Shown here: piece by piece, positions 18,320 to 27,170 of the stretch
Layout of the letters: every line of letters begins with the position of its first letter
Numbering within the stretch: the first letter of the stretch is position 1
Origin: Nostoc sp. FACHB-892
Lineage (GTDB): Bacteria; Cyanobacteriota; Cyanobacteriia; Cyanobacteriales; Nostocaceae
Assembly (NCBI RefSeq): GCF_014698795.1
Contig: NZ_JACJTR010000005.1
Coordinates: 303,250 to 367,249, forward strand
Direction: 5' to 3'
Length of the DNA: 64,000 bases
Notes under the pieces: model-generated
Databases searched by the model: none
Told to the model about the DNA's origin: nothing
What the model saw: the letters and a program-made list of their open reading frames with translations, nothing else
Program-made: the position numbers and the translations under genes

Positions 18320-19390
18320 ATGATTGCTACCAAGTATAAGTTATCAACGCTGATCGCTGGAGCCGTAGTTTCGACTTTTTGTTTAGCAGTGGAAGTTACA
18401 TATGCACATCCAGGACACTCGCCTTTTTCGCCCCATGATATTACACCACTTTCAAAAACAGCAGGTCAGGATGTCTTAGTAGTACCGCCAGATGCACCTG
18501 GCCGTCCAATTTACTCAGTATTTACAGGTACAAGTACCTTTTTAGCAACTGGAGAAGATACTGGCGGACAGTTTTCGTTCTTTGATTTGACTGTGAGACC
18601 GAATGGTGGTGGACCTCCACCACACACACATAGTAATCTAGATGAGGCATTTTACACGCTGACAGAGCTTCAGTTTTTGTTAGGCAATGAAACTAAGGTG
18701 GTAGAACCTGGTACCTTTCTCTACATCCCTAAAGGCAGACGACACCAATTTTTGAACACTGCTACAACAACTGGGAGATTACTAACGTTTACTTTTCCTT
18801 CTGGCTTTGAGGGTTTTTTTGCGGAAGAGGGTAGGCCAATAATAGACATTTCTAATCCACCCCCTCCCCGTACAGACTTCACAGAAATTGCACCAATAGC
18901 TGACAAGTACGATACAAAACTCGCTTTGGGTGCTGAAGGAGACACTACAGGACTAAGGGATTTCCTCTTAGTACCACCGGATGCACCAAATCGTCTGTCG
19001 TTTGCTAAGGCAGGTAGTTTGTTTACTTCTTTAGCAACTGAAGAAGAAACTGATGGAAATTTCTCACTCTTTGATGTTGCATTAACACCGGAAACTGGTT
19101 CTTTAGAGATGAATGTAAACTCTGATGCAACTCAGGCTTTCTACGTCCTAGATGGAGATGTAACATTCCAAATTGGCGATCAAACTACGGTAGGAACTCC
19201 AGGAACCTTTGTCTACCTTCCTCAAGGAACACCTTATGCTTTGCAAAATCGGGGAACTAGCCAAGCTAGAACGCTGTTGCTAAGTAAGACAGCCTCTGTT
19301 CCAGAGCCTGCTTCTACAGTAAGTCTATTGATTTTGGGTGTTTGCGGTACGGTTTCTATACTCAAACACAAACAAAAGCAGCAAACCTAG
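18320..19390 (+). CDS. Secreted double-cupin PEP-CTERM protein
   Basis: 356 residues; AAAGGGA lies before ATG 18320. Residues 1-29 form a signal peptide (LIAGAVVSTFCLAVEVTYA). Two cupin barrels follow (about 50-165 and 205-315). The first keeps metal-binding motif residues (PPHTHSNLDEAFY ... GTFLYIPKGRRHQF); the second has lost the histidines (MNVNSDATQAFY ... GTFVYLPQGTPYAL) and is probably structural. The C terminus is a PEP-CTERM sorting signal: SVPEPAST, a hydrophobic helix, then the basic tail KHKQKQQ, so an exosortase should process it at the outer surface. The first cupin resembles that of the RTX protein at 42516. It follows the KAS III gene by 263 bp, probably as a separate transcript. 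Confidence 0.85.
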   Translation: MIATKYKLSTLIAGAVVSTFCLAVEVTYAHPGHSPFSPHDITPLSKTAGQDVLVVPPDAPGRPIYSVFTGTSTFLATGEDTGGQFSFFDLTVRPNGGGPPPHTHSNLDEAFYTLTELQFLLGNETKVVEPGTFLYIPKGRRHQFLNTATTTGRLLTFTFPSGFEGFFAEEGRPIIDISNPPPPRTDFTEIAPIADKYDTKLALGAEGDTTGLRDFLLVPPDAPNRLSFAKAGSLFTSLATEEETDGNFSLFDVALTPETGSLEMNVNSDATQAFYVLDGDVTFQIGDQTTVGTPGTFVYLPQGTPYALQNRGTSQARTLLLSKTASVPEPASTVSLLILGVCGTVSILKHKQKQQT

Positions 19391-19600
19391 TGATGAGTAA
19401 ACATTCTAAATCAATTCATATAACCTCAAAACATTATCGATACAAAAGATTGAGTGTTGAGAAAGTCTTTATCTTTTTGTGTAAGCGATCGCACAATAGT
19501 TTACTACAGTCATGGGCTGGCGATCGCAACTTTAAGTATTTCCCTGTCTGAAGGCAGCTAATTGCAACTCATTTCTCAACGATTATTAATTAGGAAATAT

Positions 19601-20506
19601 ATGAACACAGCAAATTTGTTACTTGCTGCCGTAAGCGCACTATTAACTACCGTAGGAATCGCAAGTCAAGCAGATGCAACTCAGTACTTAGGAAATCCAC
19701 AACCCTTAGGCGAAGGCTTTGTTCGCTCTTTTGTCACACTTGATGACCAAGGACATCCCTCAGAAATTGGTGCTATACTCACCCAAGGAAGCTTGTCACT
19801 ACCTATCAGTAAGGATACATCTGATATTGTCATCCCACTTTCTTTGACATCTGAGGCATCAACAACGGCATTTGATTCTCTTTTATTGAAGTATCGCACT
19901 CATAGTGTTCCAGGAATTCCAGAAGCTCTTGGTGTTCCCCGAATCACACTTGATGCTTTTTTACTCACCCCTCAAGAAATAGCTTTAATCTGCCCAAATG
20001 CTGGTATAAATAGTTCAGAACCTGTTTGTACTGGTGATGAATTGGCACAAGCACTAAAGCCACCAAAGCCAGAATTTATTCCTCAAGGGATGCAGCCAAC
20101 TGGATTTGTCGAGCCAGGCTTCGGAGAGCGCTATTTTGATCCTGAGGCAGCATTGCCTATCTTTACAGGACAGCAGCCATTTAACACGCTTTATGACTAT
20201 GCTTTCTTCGATGGTCAAATTAGTTTGACATCCTTTGGAGCTACAAAAGCTTTCCTTGAGACGCAATCAAGTATTACCAAACCTATTAAAGTACCTATCT
20301 CCTATCCTAAGACTGGGTATTATCCAACCCAATATAGCGTCAGCTTTGATCCGACTAGCCAAGAATACAAACTATCGCTGAGTGGATTGACCTTTCGCTC
20401 CGTCCCCGAACCCTCTTTTACATGGGGACTATTAGGACTTGTTACTTGGGGTGCAGTTTTCCTGCAAAAAAACAAACTGAAACAACAAAAATTAGTTCAG
20501 CAATAA
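19601..20506 (+). CDS. Secreted PEP-CTERM protein of unknown function
   Basis: 301 residues from ATG 19601, chosen over an upstream TTG because the signal peptide (MNTANLLLAAVSALLTTVGI ... ADA) begins exactly here and TAGGAAAT precedes it. The mature region is acidic, proline-rich and shows no recognised domain; one segment has two cysteines (LICPNAG ... EPVCTGDE). The C-terminal SVPEPSFTWG, hydrophobic stretch and KNKLKQQK tail form a PEP-CTERM sorting signal. It lies between two other PEP-CTERM genes, 42 bp before the next, suggesting a small surface-protein operon. Function unknown. Confidence 0.75.
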   Translation: MNTANLLLAAVSALLTTVGIASQADATQYLGNPQPLGEGFVRSFVTLDDQGHPSEIGAILTQGSLSLPISKDTSDIVIPLSLTSEASTTAFDSLLLKYRTHSVPGIPEALGVPRITLDAFLLTPQEIALICPNAGINSSEPVCTGDELAQALKPPKPEFIPQGMQPTGFVEPGFGERYFDPEAALPIFTGQQPFNTLYDYAFFDGQISLTSFGATKAFLETQSSITKPIKVPISYPKTGYYPTQYSVSFDPTSQEYKLSLSGLTFRSVPEPSFTWGLLGLVTWGAVFLQKNKLKQQKLVQQ

Positions 20507-20548
20507 CATTGGAAAACTCTACCTATTTACCAACAGAAGAAGAATATT

Positions 20549-21544
20549 ATGGCAAATCAACAAATTTTCAAAAGTCTTCGAGGAACCATTACAGCTACAG
20601 CGATCGCAGTTAGCTCAATGATGACAATAGCATCAACTGCAACAGCCGCCACATTACAGGTTAGCGTTGAGAATCTGGGGCCAAACGGTGGCTCTCTAGT
20701 GACTCCAATCTGGGTTGCTTTTCAAGATGGTAGCTTCGATACTTTCGATGTAGGTGTTCCCGCCTCATCAGGAATTGAGTATATGGCTGAAGATGGTGTT
20801 TCAGGTATTGATAGCAAAATTTTTGGTGAGTCAGATTTCCTAAACAATGTACTGTATGGAGCCATACCTCAAAAATCGACTATTGGCGGTTTGTTTGCTG
20901 AAAGTTCAGCAGCCAAAAACGGTGGTACTCAAGATATAGTCTTTCCTAACCCCGCCGATTGGTTATACAATGCTCCAGTAATTTTCCCCGGTGGGGTTGC
21001 CACAAAAACCATTGAGTTGAATGGCGATACCGCCAACCATCGCTACTTTAGCTACGCCTCATACGTCTTCCCTAGCAATGATGCTTTCATCAGTAACGAG
21101 AAACCAATTGAAATCTTTGATGCTAACGGTAAATTCATCGGGGCTGACCTGATCATTCTGGGAAATCAGGTCTGGGATGCTGGTACTGAGGTAAACGACG
21201 AGAACCGAGCTAACGTCGGATTCCCATCTGAGACAGGAGTTGATTTTAACGTACTTGGCAGAGGCATTCCCGAAAATGGAACAGTCCAACCCCACCCAGG
21301 CTTCAAAAACCTTGGTGCAGGCGGCTTCTTTGATTATACTCTTGGCGGAAATCAACTTTTTGCCAATGCAGATTTTAAAGCTTCAGGTTACCAAGTAGCG
21401 CGGATTAAAATCACAGAAGTAACCAAGTCTGTACCAGAGCCATCTACAACTGGAGCGATCGCTTTTGCTGGACTTTTAATATTGCTTCCTCAAGTTCGTC
21501 GGAGCATGAGACGCAATCCTCACCTAAATTTATCTCATTCGTAA
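20549..21544 (+). CDS. Secreted spondin-domain PEP-CTERM protein
   Basis: 331 residues. Signal peptide about 1-34 (ATAIAVSSMMTIASTATAA). The mature part begins with the bacterial spondin-domain pattern: LQVSVENLGPNGG, then WVAFQDGSFDTFDVGVPAS, then GIEYMAEDG, with SSYVFPSNDAFI-type residues later (YASYVFPSNDAF). Bacterial spondin-domain proteins are secreted and probably adhesive or matrix-associated; no reaction is known. The C terminus (SVPEPSTTGA, hydrophobic helix, RRSMRRN) is a PEP-CTERM signal. Third member of a tandem trio of exosortase substrates placed exactly between the two metabolic blocks. Confidence 0.82.
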   Translation: MANQQIFKSLRGTITATAIAVSSMMTIASTATAATLQVSVENLGPNGGSLVTPIWVAFQDGSFDTFDVGVPASSGIEYMAEDGVSGIDSKIFGESDFLNNVLYGAIPQKSTIGGLFAESSAAKNGGTQDIVFPNPADWLYNAPVIFPGGVATKTIELNGDTANHRYFSYASYVFPSNDAFISNEKPIEIFDANGKFIGADLIILGNQVWDAGTEVNDENRANVGFPSETGVDFNVLGRGIPENGTVQPHPGFKNLGAGGFFDYTLGGNQLFANADFKASGYQVARIKITEVTKSVPEPSTTGAIAFAGLLILLPQVRRSMRRNPHLNLSHS

Positions 21545-21569
21545 AATTTTCGTTGATTGGTATTTCTGT

Positions 21570-21634
21570 AGGGGTGGGTTTTATAACAGACCTCTGATTC
21601 GTTGCAGGCTTTTTCATTAAACCTGCCCCTATAT
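21570..21634. repeat. Palindromic element related to the one at 4501
   Basis: GTAGGGGTGGGTTT and AAACCTGCCCCTAT arms flank a ~37-base centre directly after the spondin gene. It may also serve as a transcription terminator between the PEP-CTERM genes and hemF. Confidence 0.65.
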
Positions 21635-21736
21635 CAACGGAAAATCGGCGAATTGAAGGTTAAATTTTAAAATGCAAAGTTGTGCTAAGTCCATTAGAGA
21701 CTGAATATCCCATTTAACCCAATCAAAAAAGCAATC

Positions 21737-22735
21737 ATGTCTACAATCTTAGAACGATCAATAATCCAACAACTGGAACTGCCCGGAACAAAAGTGTTCA
21801 GACAAATGTTTGATAACACTTGTCAAGCGATCGAACAACTTGATGGCAAGGCTAAATTTATTGAACAACCGTGGACACGTAATAACGGCACTTGGGTAGG
21901 CGGTGAGAATAGTGGAGACTCGATTTATATTGACCGAGCTTTAGACAACGGCAATGTTTTTGAAAAAATCGGAGTCAACTATGTAGCGATCAAAGGTGAA
22001 CTGCCTCCCGGAATGACTTTCCAAAATTCAGGAGCTTTAGCAACGGGTGAAGCGGATAAAACTCATAGCGATAAAGGTACTCCCTACTTTGCTACAGGTA
22101 CTAGCTTTGTTATCCATCCCCATAACCCAATGGTTCCAATCGCCCATGTCAACTACCGTTATTTCCAACTGGGTCATAGTAACCAGCCAAATTATTGGTG
22201 GTTTGGTGGTGGTGCGGATCTAACCCCTGCATACCTGTTTGAAGAAGATGCAGTTCACTTTCATAAAATACACAAGGATGTTTGTGATAAACATGATGCT
22301 TCCTATTACCCACGCTTTAAAAAGTGGTGTGATGAATATTTTCATGTATCTCATCGTGGTGAAAGCCGAGGAGTTGGTGGAATTTTCTTCGATCATCTAA
22401 ACAATCGCCCTGTAGAAGAACTTCTGGCGTTTGTTACAGACTGTACTGAGGCATTTGCTCTTGGCTATCTACCGATTGTAGAGAGGCGTAAAGATATGAA
22501 CTTTACAGAAGAGAACAAGTACTGGCAGCGAATTGTTCGGGGACGTTATGTAGAGTTCATTTTAACTTCTGATCGCGGTGCTCGCTTTGGTATAGCCAGT
22601 GGCATGGTGAACCATCAAAGTGTTTTCAACTGTATGCCTCCTGCCGCTTCTTGGGCATATGATGATCAACCAACTCTGGGTAGTCAAGAAGCAAGCTTGA
22701 GAGAAGTTTTGAGAACTCCACGAGAGTGGGTATAG
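21737..22735 (+). CDS. hemF: Coproporphyrinogen III oxidase-like protein, divergent copy (HemF type)
   Basis: 332 residues of the oxygen-dependent HemF family, which decarboxylates the two A/B-ring propionates of coproporphyrinogen III to vinyls. Conserved blocks are present: [44 protein letters not shown] and RGRYVEF. The block after RGRYVEF differs from the canonical form: here FILTSDRGARFGIASG, while the second copy at 37922 has [16 protein letters not shown]. The C-terminal tail is also shorter and different. This copy may act on a modified porphyrinogen or at another ring position. First gene of the tetrapyrrole block and clearly not a recent duplicate of the second hemF. Confidence 0.9.
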   Translation: MSTILERSIIQQLELPGTKVFRQMFDNTCQAIEQLDGKAKFIEQPWTRNNGTWVGGENSGDSIYIDRALDNGNVFEKIGVNYVAIKGELPPGMTFQNSGALATGEADKTHSDKGTPYFATGTSFVIHPHNPMVPIAHVNYRYFQLGHSNQPNYWWFGGGADLTPAYLFEEDAVHFHKIHKDVCDKHDASYYPRFKKWCDEYFHVSHRGESRGVGGIFFDHLNNRPVEELLAFVTDCTEAFALGYLPIVERRKDMNFTEENKYWQRIVRGRYVEFILTSDRGARFGIASGMVNHQSVFNCMPPAASWAYDDQPTLGSQEASLREVLRTPREWV

Positions 22736-22788
22736 GCTTTCGGAATAGATAAAGACAGCGAACACAGTAAAGGTAGGTGTTGAATGAC

Positions 22789-23040
22789 ATGAAAATAACA
22801 CAACTGTTGAACATGGAGCGATCAAAAGTTAAGAGTTGGATAAAACCTCAATTGAAAATATACAAAAGATTTCCACAAAAAGGAGGAAGTAATGTTATTT
22901 TACGAACAATAAAACTTTATTGGTCGGTAATAAATGAATTTGAAGTTGATATTGTATTAGCTTGTCGTGATATTCTCAGATATTTTCTGATTGTCTTGAT
23001 CATTTATTGCCTATTTTCCACAGTTAAAGTTCATCCATAA
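22789..23040 (+). CDS. Small hypothetical membrane-associated protein
   Basis: 83 residues from ATG 22789; AAAGGTAGG lies 10-15 bases upstream. The N-terminal half is basic (KVKSWIKPQLKIYKRFPQKG). The C-terminal third contains one hydrophobic helix (YFLIVLIIYCLFSTV), so it could be a single-pass or tail-anchored protein. No family recognised. It fits snugly between hemF and the ATC-hydrolase-like gene on the same strand, which is the main reason to take it seriously. Confidence 0.4.
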   Translation: MKITQLLNMERSKVKSWIKPQLKIYKRFPQKGGSNVILRTIKLYWSVINEFEVDIVLACRDILRYFLIVLIIYCLFSTVKVHP

Positions 23041-23086
23041 AACTAGTTTTTGTTTGTGATTATTGTAAAATAAGAGGGAAGTGAAG

Positions 23087-23722
23087 ATGGAAAATAAGAT
23101 AGGTGTAGATAAGATAGGTGCAGGCGATCTGCGGATGGAAGACATCCTCAACATAGATGAATCTAAAGCTATGAGCTTGTTCCGGAATAGATTTGTAAGG
23201 TATAAAAAGCTGGCGAAGGAAATGGGAGATGAAGCCGCTTTTGAAAAAATGATGGAAAAGTATCCTGAACAGCAGAAAGCATTAATGGGTGCTTTTATCG
23301 ATAATGCTACTCTAGCCGAAGGCTTCAAGAAACCGATTCCCCTGTTGAAAATGATGGGCTTTGTTACGGAAATAGTAGATATTTCCCAGAATGGAACAGA
23401 TGCTACACTTGAAATTCAAAGAGTTTGCCCAGCTTTATCTCTTGCTAAAGAGTATGGTTTTGAAACGCCTTGCTATCTGCTCTGTGAAATGGAACAAGAG
23501 GCAGCCAGAAGAGCTTTTCCTGGTTTGAAAGCTTCAATTCTCAGTAAACAAGCTGAAGGTGACTGTGTTTGTGTCTTTAAGTATGAAAGACCAGAACAAC
23601 AAGTAACACAATCCAGGAAAAGTACATCGAGCATCTTTTCCAAAGTCATAAATCTATTTCGAGTAGTTCCCGTTCTTATTCAGATCGGTATTAAGATGCT
23701 TAAGATTCGCCTTTCTAATTAA
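23087..23722 (+). CDS. L-2-amino-thiazoline-4-carboxylate hydrolase-like protein
   Basis: 211 residues from ATG 23087; AGAGGGA lies 8 bases upstream. The central part matches the ATC-hydrolase fold family: VCPALSLAKEYGFETPCYLL, then CEMEQEAARRAFPG, then the GDCVCVFKYE end. The family's conserved Cys, Glu/Asp and GD.C.F positions are visible. The biochemical role in the founding Pseudomonas enzyme is ring opening of a thiazoline. Many homologues have no known substrate and some sit in biosynthetic clusters. The position within duplicated heme genes suggests a tetrapyrrole or small-ring substrate, but this is inference. The C-terminal basic amphipathic helix (SIFSKVINLFRVVPVLIQIG) could attach to membrane. 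Confidence 0.65.
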   Translation: MENKIGVDKIGAGDLRMEDILNIDESKAMSLFRNRFVRYKKLAKEMGDEAAFEKMMEKYPEQQKALMGAFIDNATLAEGFKKPIPLLKMMGFVTEIVDISQNGTDATLEIQRVCPALSLAKEYGFETPCYLLCEMEQEAARRAFPGLKASILSKQAEGDCVCVFKYERPEQQVTQSRKSTSSIFSKVINLFRVVPVLIQIGIKMLKIRLSN

Positions 23723-23954
23723 GTGGTAGTTTTGAACAATTCGCGGCCTATAGCTATTACAAATTTAGTAGTAGTTCAAAATTATTTTGATGAACTTAGT
23801 TTCCCGCCTTTACAGTTTGTTTGAAGCTGGCTTTATGTCCATCAAGCGCATATTTCTCGCCGCCTGAGAGGTAGTGAGTCAAAACGTTTAAATCATACGC
23901 GCATTATCAGTATCTAGTCTCTCTTTGTGAGTTTTTGCATTGTCAAGGTAAATC

Positions 23955-25547
23955 ATGAACAGTGTTATCTCAGATCTACAACACATCATCGAAGGTGAAG
24001 TTAGCGGCATAGAAGAAGATTTAGTCGCAGTTTCTCAAGATTTCGGTGGCATTATTCAAAAACAACCCCAAGTTGTAGTTCGTCCTCAGAATGCAGCTGA
24101 TGTGGCGAAATCAATACAATATGCTGCCAAGCAAGGGATAACGGTTTCTTCGCGGGCGGCAGGACATTCGCTCAGTGGTCAATCCCTAAACCAGGGAGGC
24201 ATTCTTTTAGATATGAGGAGGCTGAACCAAGTTCATGACCTTGATGCAGACCAATTGTGTTTTAAGGCAGATGCTGGTGCAACTTGGCGACAAATTGTGA
24301 ATGCATCAATTTTGCACCGTCTGATTCCTCCTGTTCTCACCAATTACTTTGATGTCACTATAGGGGGAACCCATTCGGCGGGAGGACTAGGGCAGAGTTC
24401 GTTTCGTCATGGCTCCCAAGCCGATAATTGCTTGGGGCTAGAAGTGGTTACTGGAACAGGAGAGTTGGCCTGGTGTACGCCAGAGCAAAACAGTGAGTTG
24501 TTTTATCATGCACTCTGCGGCTACGGACAATTCGGTATTATTACAAAAGTCCAGCATCGGCTTAGACCCTACCGTCCTTTCACCCGTACCTATTTCCTCT
24601 GCTACGACGACTTAGATACCTTTCTACAGGATGAGCAATTGCTAATAGCAGAGGATCAGGTGGATGGGTTACTGGCGTTATTTTCTCCTTGCATTATGGG
24701 CGTGGCTAAATCTGGAGAAAAAGGACTACGACCCCTCATTGAGTGGTTCTACAGGATGCAGATTACCTTAGAGGTTGATTCACTCAACGGCTTCAATGAG
24801 GAAAAATTGCTCTCAAGTCTAAATTTTTACCGTCATGTTTACACCGAAAATTTGACTTTTGAGAAGTTTGTGCAACCTGTGATCCAGATTCCTCATCTTC
24901 CCGGAATGGCAAATCCTTGGATTGATGTGCTTTTGCCGGGATCGACTGCAAAAGAATATATTGAAACGGTTCTTGAACAGGTTCCCGGGTTTATTGACTT
25001 CAGGACTACTCCCATCGGTTCCTTTGGGTTGGTTTCTCACAATACCAATATGCCTATGTTCGCCTTACCAGAAGAAGAGTTGGTTATCGGCTTTGGGATG
25101 TATCCCACTGTTCCCAAAGCTCAAATTCAGCCTATTTTAGAGCAGTTGAATCTGTTTACTAATCTAGCGTACCAAATGGGTGGTAAGCGGTATGTAGCAA
25201 GTTGGGCTGAATTGGATTTAGCACAGTGGCGACTTCAGTTTGGTGATTATTGGTTGCAAGTTAATGAATTGAAGCAGAAATACGACCCTCAGGGAATCCT
25301 GAACCCAGGGTTTATCAAATATGAAGACATAACCTATGCAGAGATGGAGCAGTTACACACTGTGTTTACTCAAACGGTTGTCTCTAAATCTTTACTGCCA
25401 GTTCCTCTCACCGAAGATGTTCCTGTGGCCGCACCGTCTGATTCTCGATTAACCTTTTCTCCTAGAGCGATCGCTTTAGCAGCCTTAGTAATTCTATTTT
25501 TCTTGCTGTTCGGTGTACCCTTATCCGGTCAGGCGTATCCGCTTTAA
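23955..25547 (+). CDS. FAD-linked oxidoreductase (VAO/cytokinin-dehydrogenase-like) with C-terminal membrane anchor
   Basis: 530 residues. The N-terminal PCMH-type FAD domain (about 30-215) has the GHS motif with His71 (SRAAGHSLSGQSL), the usual site of covalent flavin attachment. It is followed by DVTIGGTHSAGGLGQSSFRHG and NCLGLEVVTGTGE, both typical of cytokinin dehydrogenase-like oxidases. The substrate domain ends in KQKYDPQGILNPG. An unusual addition is a C-terminal hydrophobic helix (IALAALVILFFLLFGVPL), suggesting a tail anchor that holds the enzyme at a membrane. The GGAAA-free leader AGGTAAATC precedes the ATG. In this block a flavin oxidase could perform protoporphyrinogen-type or C-H oxidation of the macrocycle; the substrate is unknown. 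Confidence 0.85.
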   Translation: MNSVISDLQHIIEGEVSGIEEDLVAVSQDFGGIIQKQPQVVVRPQNAADVAKSIQYAAKQGITVSSRAAGHSLSGQSLNQGGILLDMRRLNQVHDLDADQLCFKADAGATWRQIVNASILHRLIPPVLTNYFDVTIGGTHSAGGLGQSSFRHGSQADNCLGLEVVTGTGELAWCTPEQNSELFYHALCGYGQFGIITKVQHRLRPYRPFTRTYFLCYDDLDTFLQDEQLLIAEDQVDGLLALFSPCIMGVAKSGEKGLRPLIEWFYRMQITLEVDSLNGFNEEKLLSSLNFYRHVYTENLTFEKFVQPVIQIPHLPGMANPWIDVLLPGSTAKEYIETVLEQVPGFIDFRTTPIGSFGLVSHNTNMPMFALPEEELVIGFGMYPTVPKAQIQPILEQLNLFTNLAYQMGGKRYVASWAELDLAQWRLQFGDYWLQVNELKQKYDPQGILNPGFIKYEDITYAEMEQLHTVFTQTVVSKSLLPVPLTEDVPVAAPSDSRLTFSPRAIALAALVILFFLLFGVPLSGQAYPL

Positions 25548-25665
25548 TCTGTTGATTGGTATGCAAATTCGTGAGTGGAATCTACAACAAACTTTTGCTT
25601 TTTGAAACTTGTGTTTACCTCTAATTCAGCAGAAACCAGTTAATAAAAGCGTCAAAGGAGGAAGA

Positions 25666-27006
25666 ATGAACATTATCGCCGTCGGTCTTAGTCACAAGAC
25701 TGCTCCGGTTGAAATTCGTGAAAAACTGAGTATTCCAGAAGATAAAATTGAACAGGCGATCGCTTGTCTATGCAACTATCCCCATATCCAAGAAGCTGCT
25801 ATTCTTAGCACTTGCAACCGATTGGAAATTTATCTGGCTGTCCTATCAGCAGAGCAAGCGATCTTAGAAGTGACTCAGTTTCTTTCAGAGCATAGTAAAT
25901 TATCTAGCCAAGATTTGAATTATCATTTATTTATCTTGCTTCAGCAAGATGCTGTGATGCACCTGATGCAAGTTGCTTCTGGCTTAGATAGTTTGGTCAT
26001 CGGAGAAGGACAAATTCTCGCTCAAGTCAAACATGCCTACAAACTAAGTCAACAGCACAATGGCATTAAACAGATTCTCAATCAACTCTTTAAACAATCG
26101 CTAACAGTTGCTAAGAAAGTCAGAACAGAAACTTCGATTGGTACCGGAGCAATCTCAATCAGTGCAGCAGCAGTAGAACTTGCTCAAGTCAAAGTGAAAG
26201 ATTTGTCAGCCTATCGAGTGGCAATCGTGGGTGCTGGCAAGATGTCTCGATTACTGGTGCAACATCTATTATCTAAGGGAGCAAACCGCATTTCAATCAT
26301 CAACCGCTCTATCGAACGGGCACAGGAATTAGCCAATCAGTTCAGCGAGGCTCAACTGCAATGCTATCTCCTGAGCGAAATGATGACGGTTATTGCTGCC
26401 TCTGATCTGGTGTTTACTAGCACTGCTTCTACAGAACTGCTACTAGATCGAGCCAAACTGGAGATGATATTGGCAGCTAATCAACCACTGATGTTGTTTG
26501 ACATTTCCGTTCCACGCAATGTTCATGCTGATGTAAATGAGTTGGCTCACGTTCAAGTGTTTAATGTCGATGATCTCAAAGCTGTTGTAGTACAGAACCA
26601 TCAAAGCCGACGGCAGGCAGCAACGGAAGCCCAAAGGTTGATTACAAAAGAGGTAGAAGCATTTCGTGCCTGGTTGCGATCGCTAGAAGCCATTTCTACG
26701 ATTAGCTGCTTACGAGAAAAAGTAGAAAGCATTCGTGAGAAAGAGTTAGAAAAAGCAATGTCACGCCTTGGTTCTGAGTTTGGTAAAAAGCATCAAGAAG
26801 TGATCGAAGCACTCACCAAAGGGATTGTTAACAAAATCCTGCATGAGCCAATGGTGCAACTTCGCACACAACAGGATCTAGAAGCCCAACGCCTTGCCGT
26901 CCGGACTCTGCAAATGTTGTTTAACCTAGATAGCGAATTTCAAAATCGCTCTATTAGTAAAACAACCACGATCACTACTATTACTAAAACAATCACCAAT
27001 ATTTGA
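25666..27006 (+). CDS. hemA: Glutamyl-tRNA reductase (cluster copy)
   Basis: 446 residues from ATG 25666, set by an excellent AAAGGAGGAAG ribosome-binding site; the open frame extends further upstream but without homology. The catalytic Cys50 lies in [10 protein letters not shown]. The N-terminal [19 protein letters not shown], the [19 protein letters not shown] block and the NADPH-binding [12 protein letters not shown] are all present, and the C-terminal dimerisation helices are intact. It reduces glutamyl-tRNA-Glu to glutamate-1-semialdehyde, the committed and normally rate-limiting step of tetrapyrrole synthesis. A dedicated copy inside a secondary-metabolite block would raise precursor supply free of housekeeping control. 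A Thr/Ile-rich C-terminal tail ([14 protein letters not shown]) is odd. hemL is not nearby. Confidence 0.96.
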   Translation: MNIIAVGLSHKTAPVEIREKLSIPEDKIEQAIACLCNYPHIQEAAILSTCNRLEIYLAVLSAEQAILEVTQFLSEHSKLSSQDLNYHLFILLQQDAVMHLMQVASGLDSLVIGEGQILAQVKHAYKLSQQHNGIKQILNQLFKQSLTVAKKVRTETSIGTGAISISAAAVELAQVKVKDLSAYRVAIVGAGKMSRLLVQHLLSKGANRISIINRSIERAQELANQFSEAQLQCYLLSEMMTVIAASDLVFTSTASTELLLDRAKLEMILAANQPLMLFDISVPRNVHADVNELAHVQVFNVDDLKAVVVQNHQSRRQAATEAQRLITKEVEAFRAWLRSLEAISTISCLREKVESIREKELEKAMSRLGSEFGKKHQEVIEALTKGIVNKILHEPMVQLRTQQDLEAQRLAVRTLQMLFNLDSEFQNRSISKTTTITTITKTITNI

Positions 27007-27170
27007 TTGAATCGCTGGTTAAAGAGTCGGTTTAATCGGCGTGAATTGAGAAAGTACAGCTCAACAAGGAAGAAGCATTACGCGATCTCGCTACTGTTGA
27101 TTGTTCATAACTCACCCTGAAACAAAAACAAAGGATTTCCCGCATCTAATCTAAATAGTAGGAACTAAGT

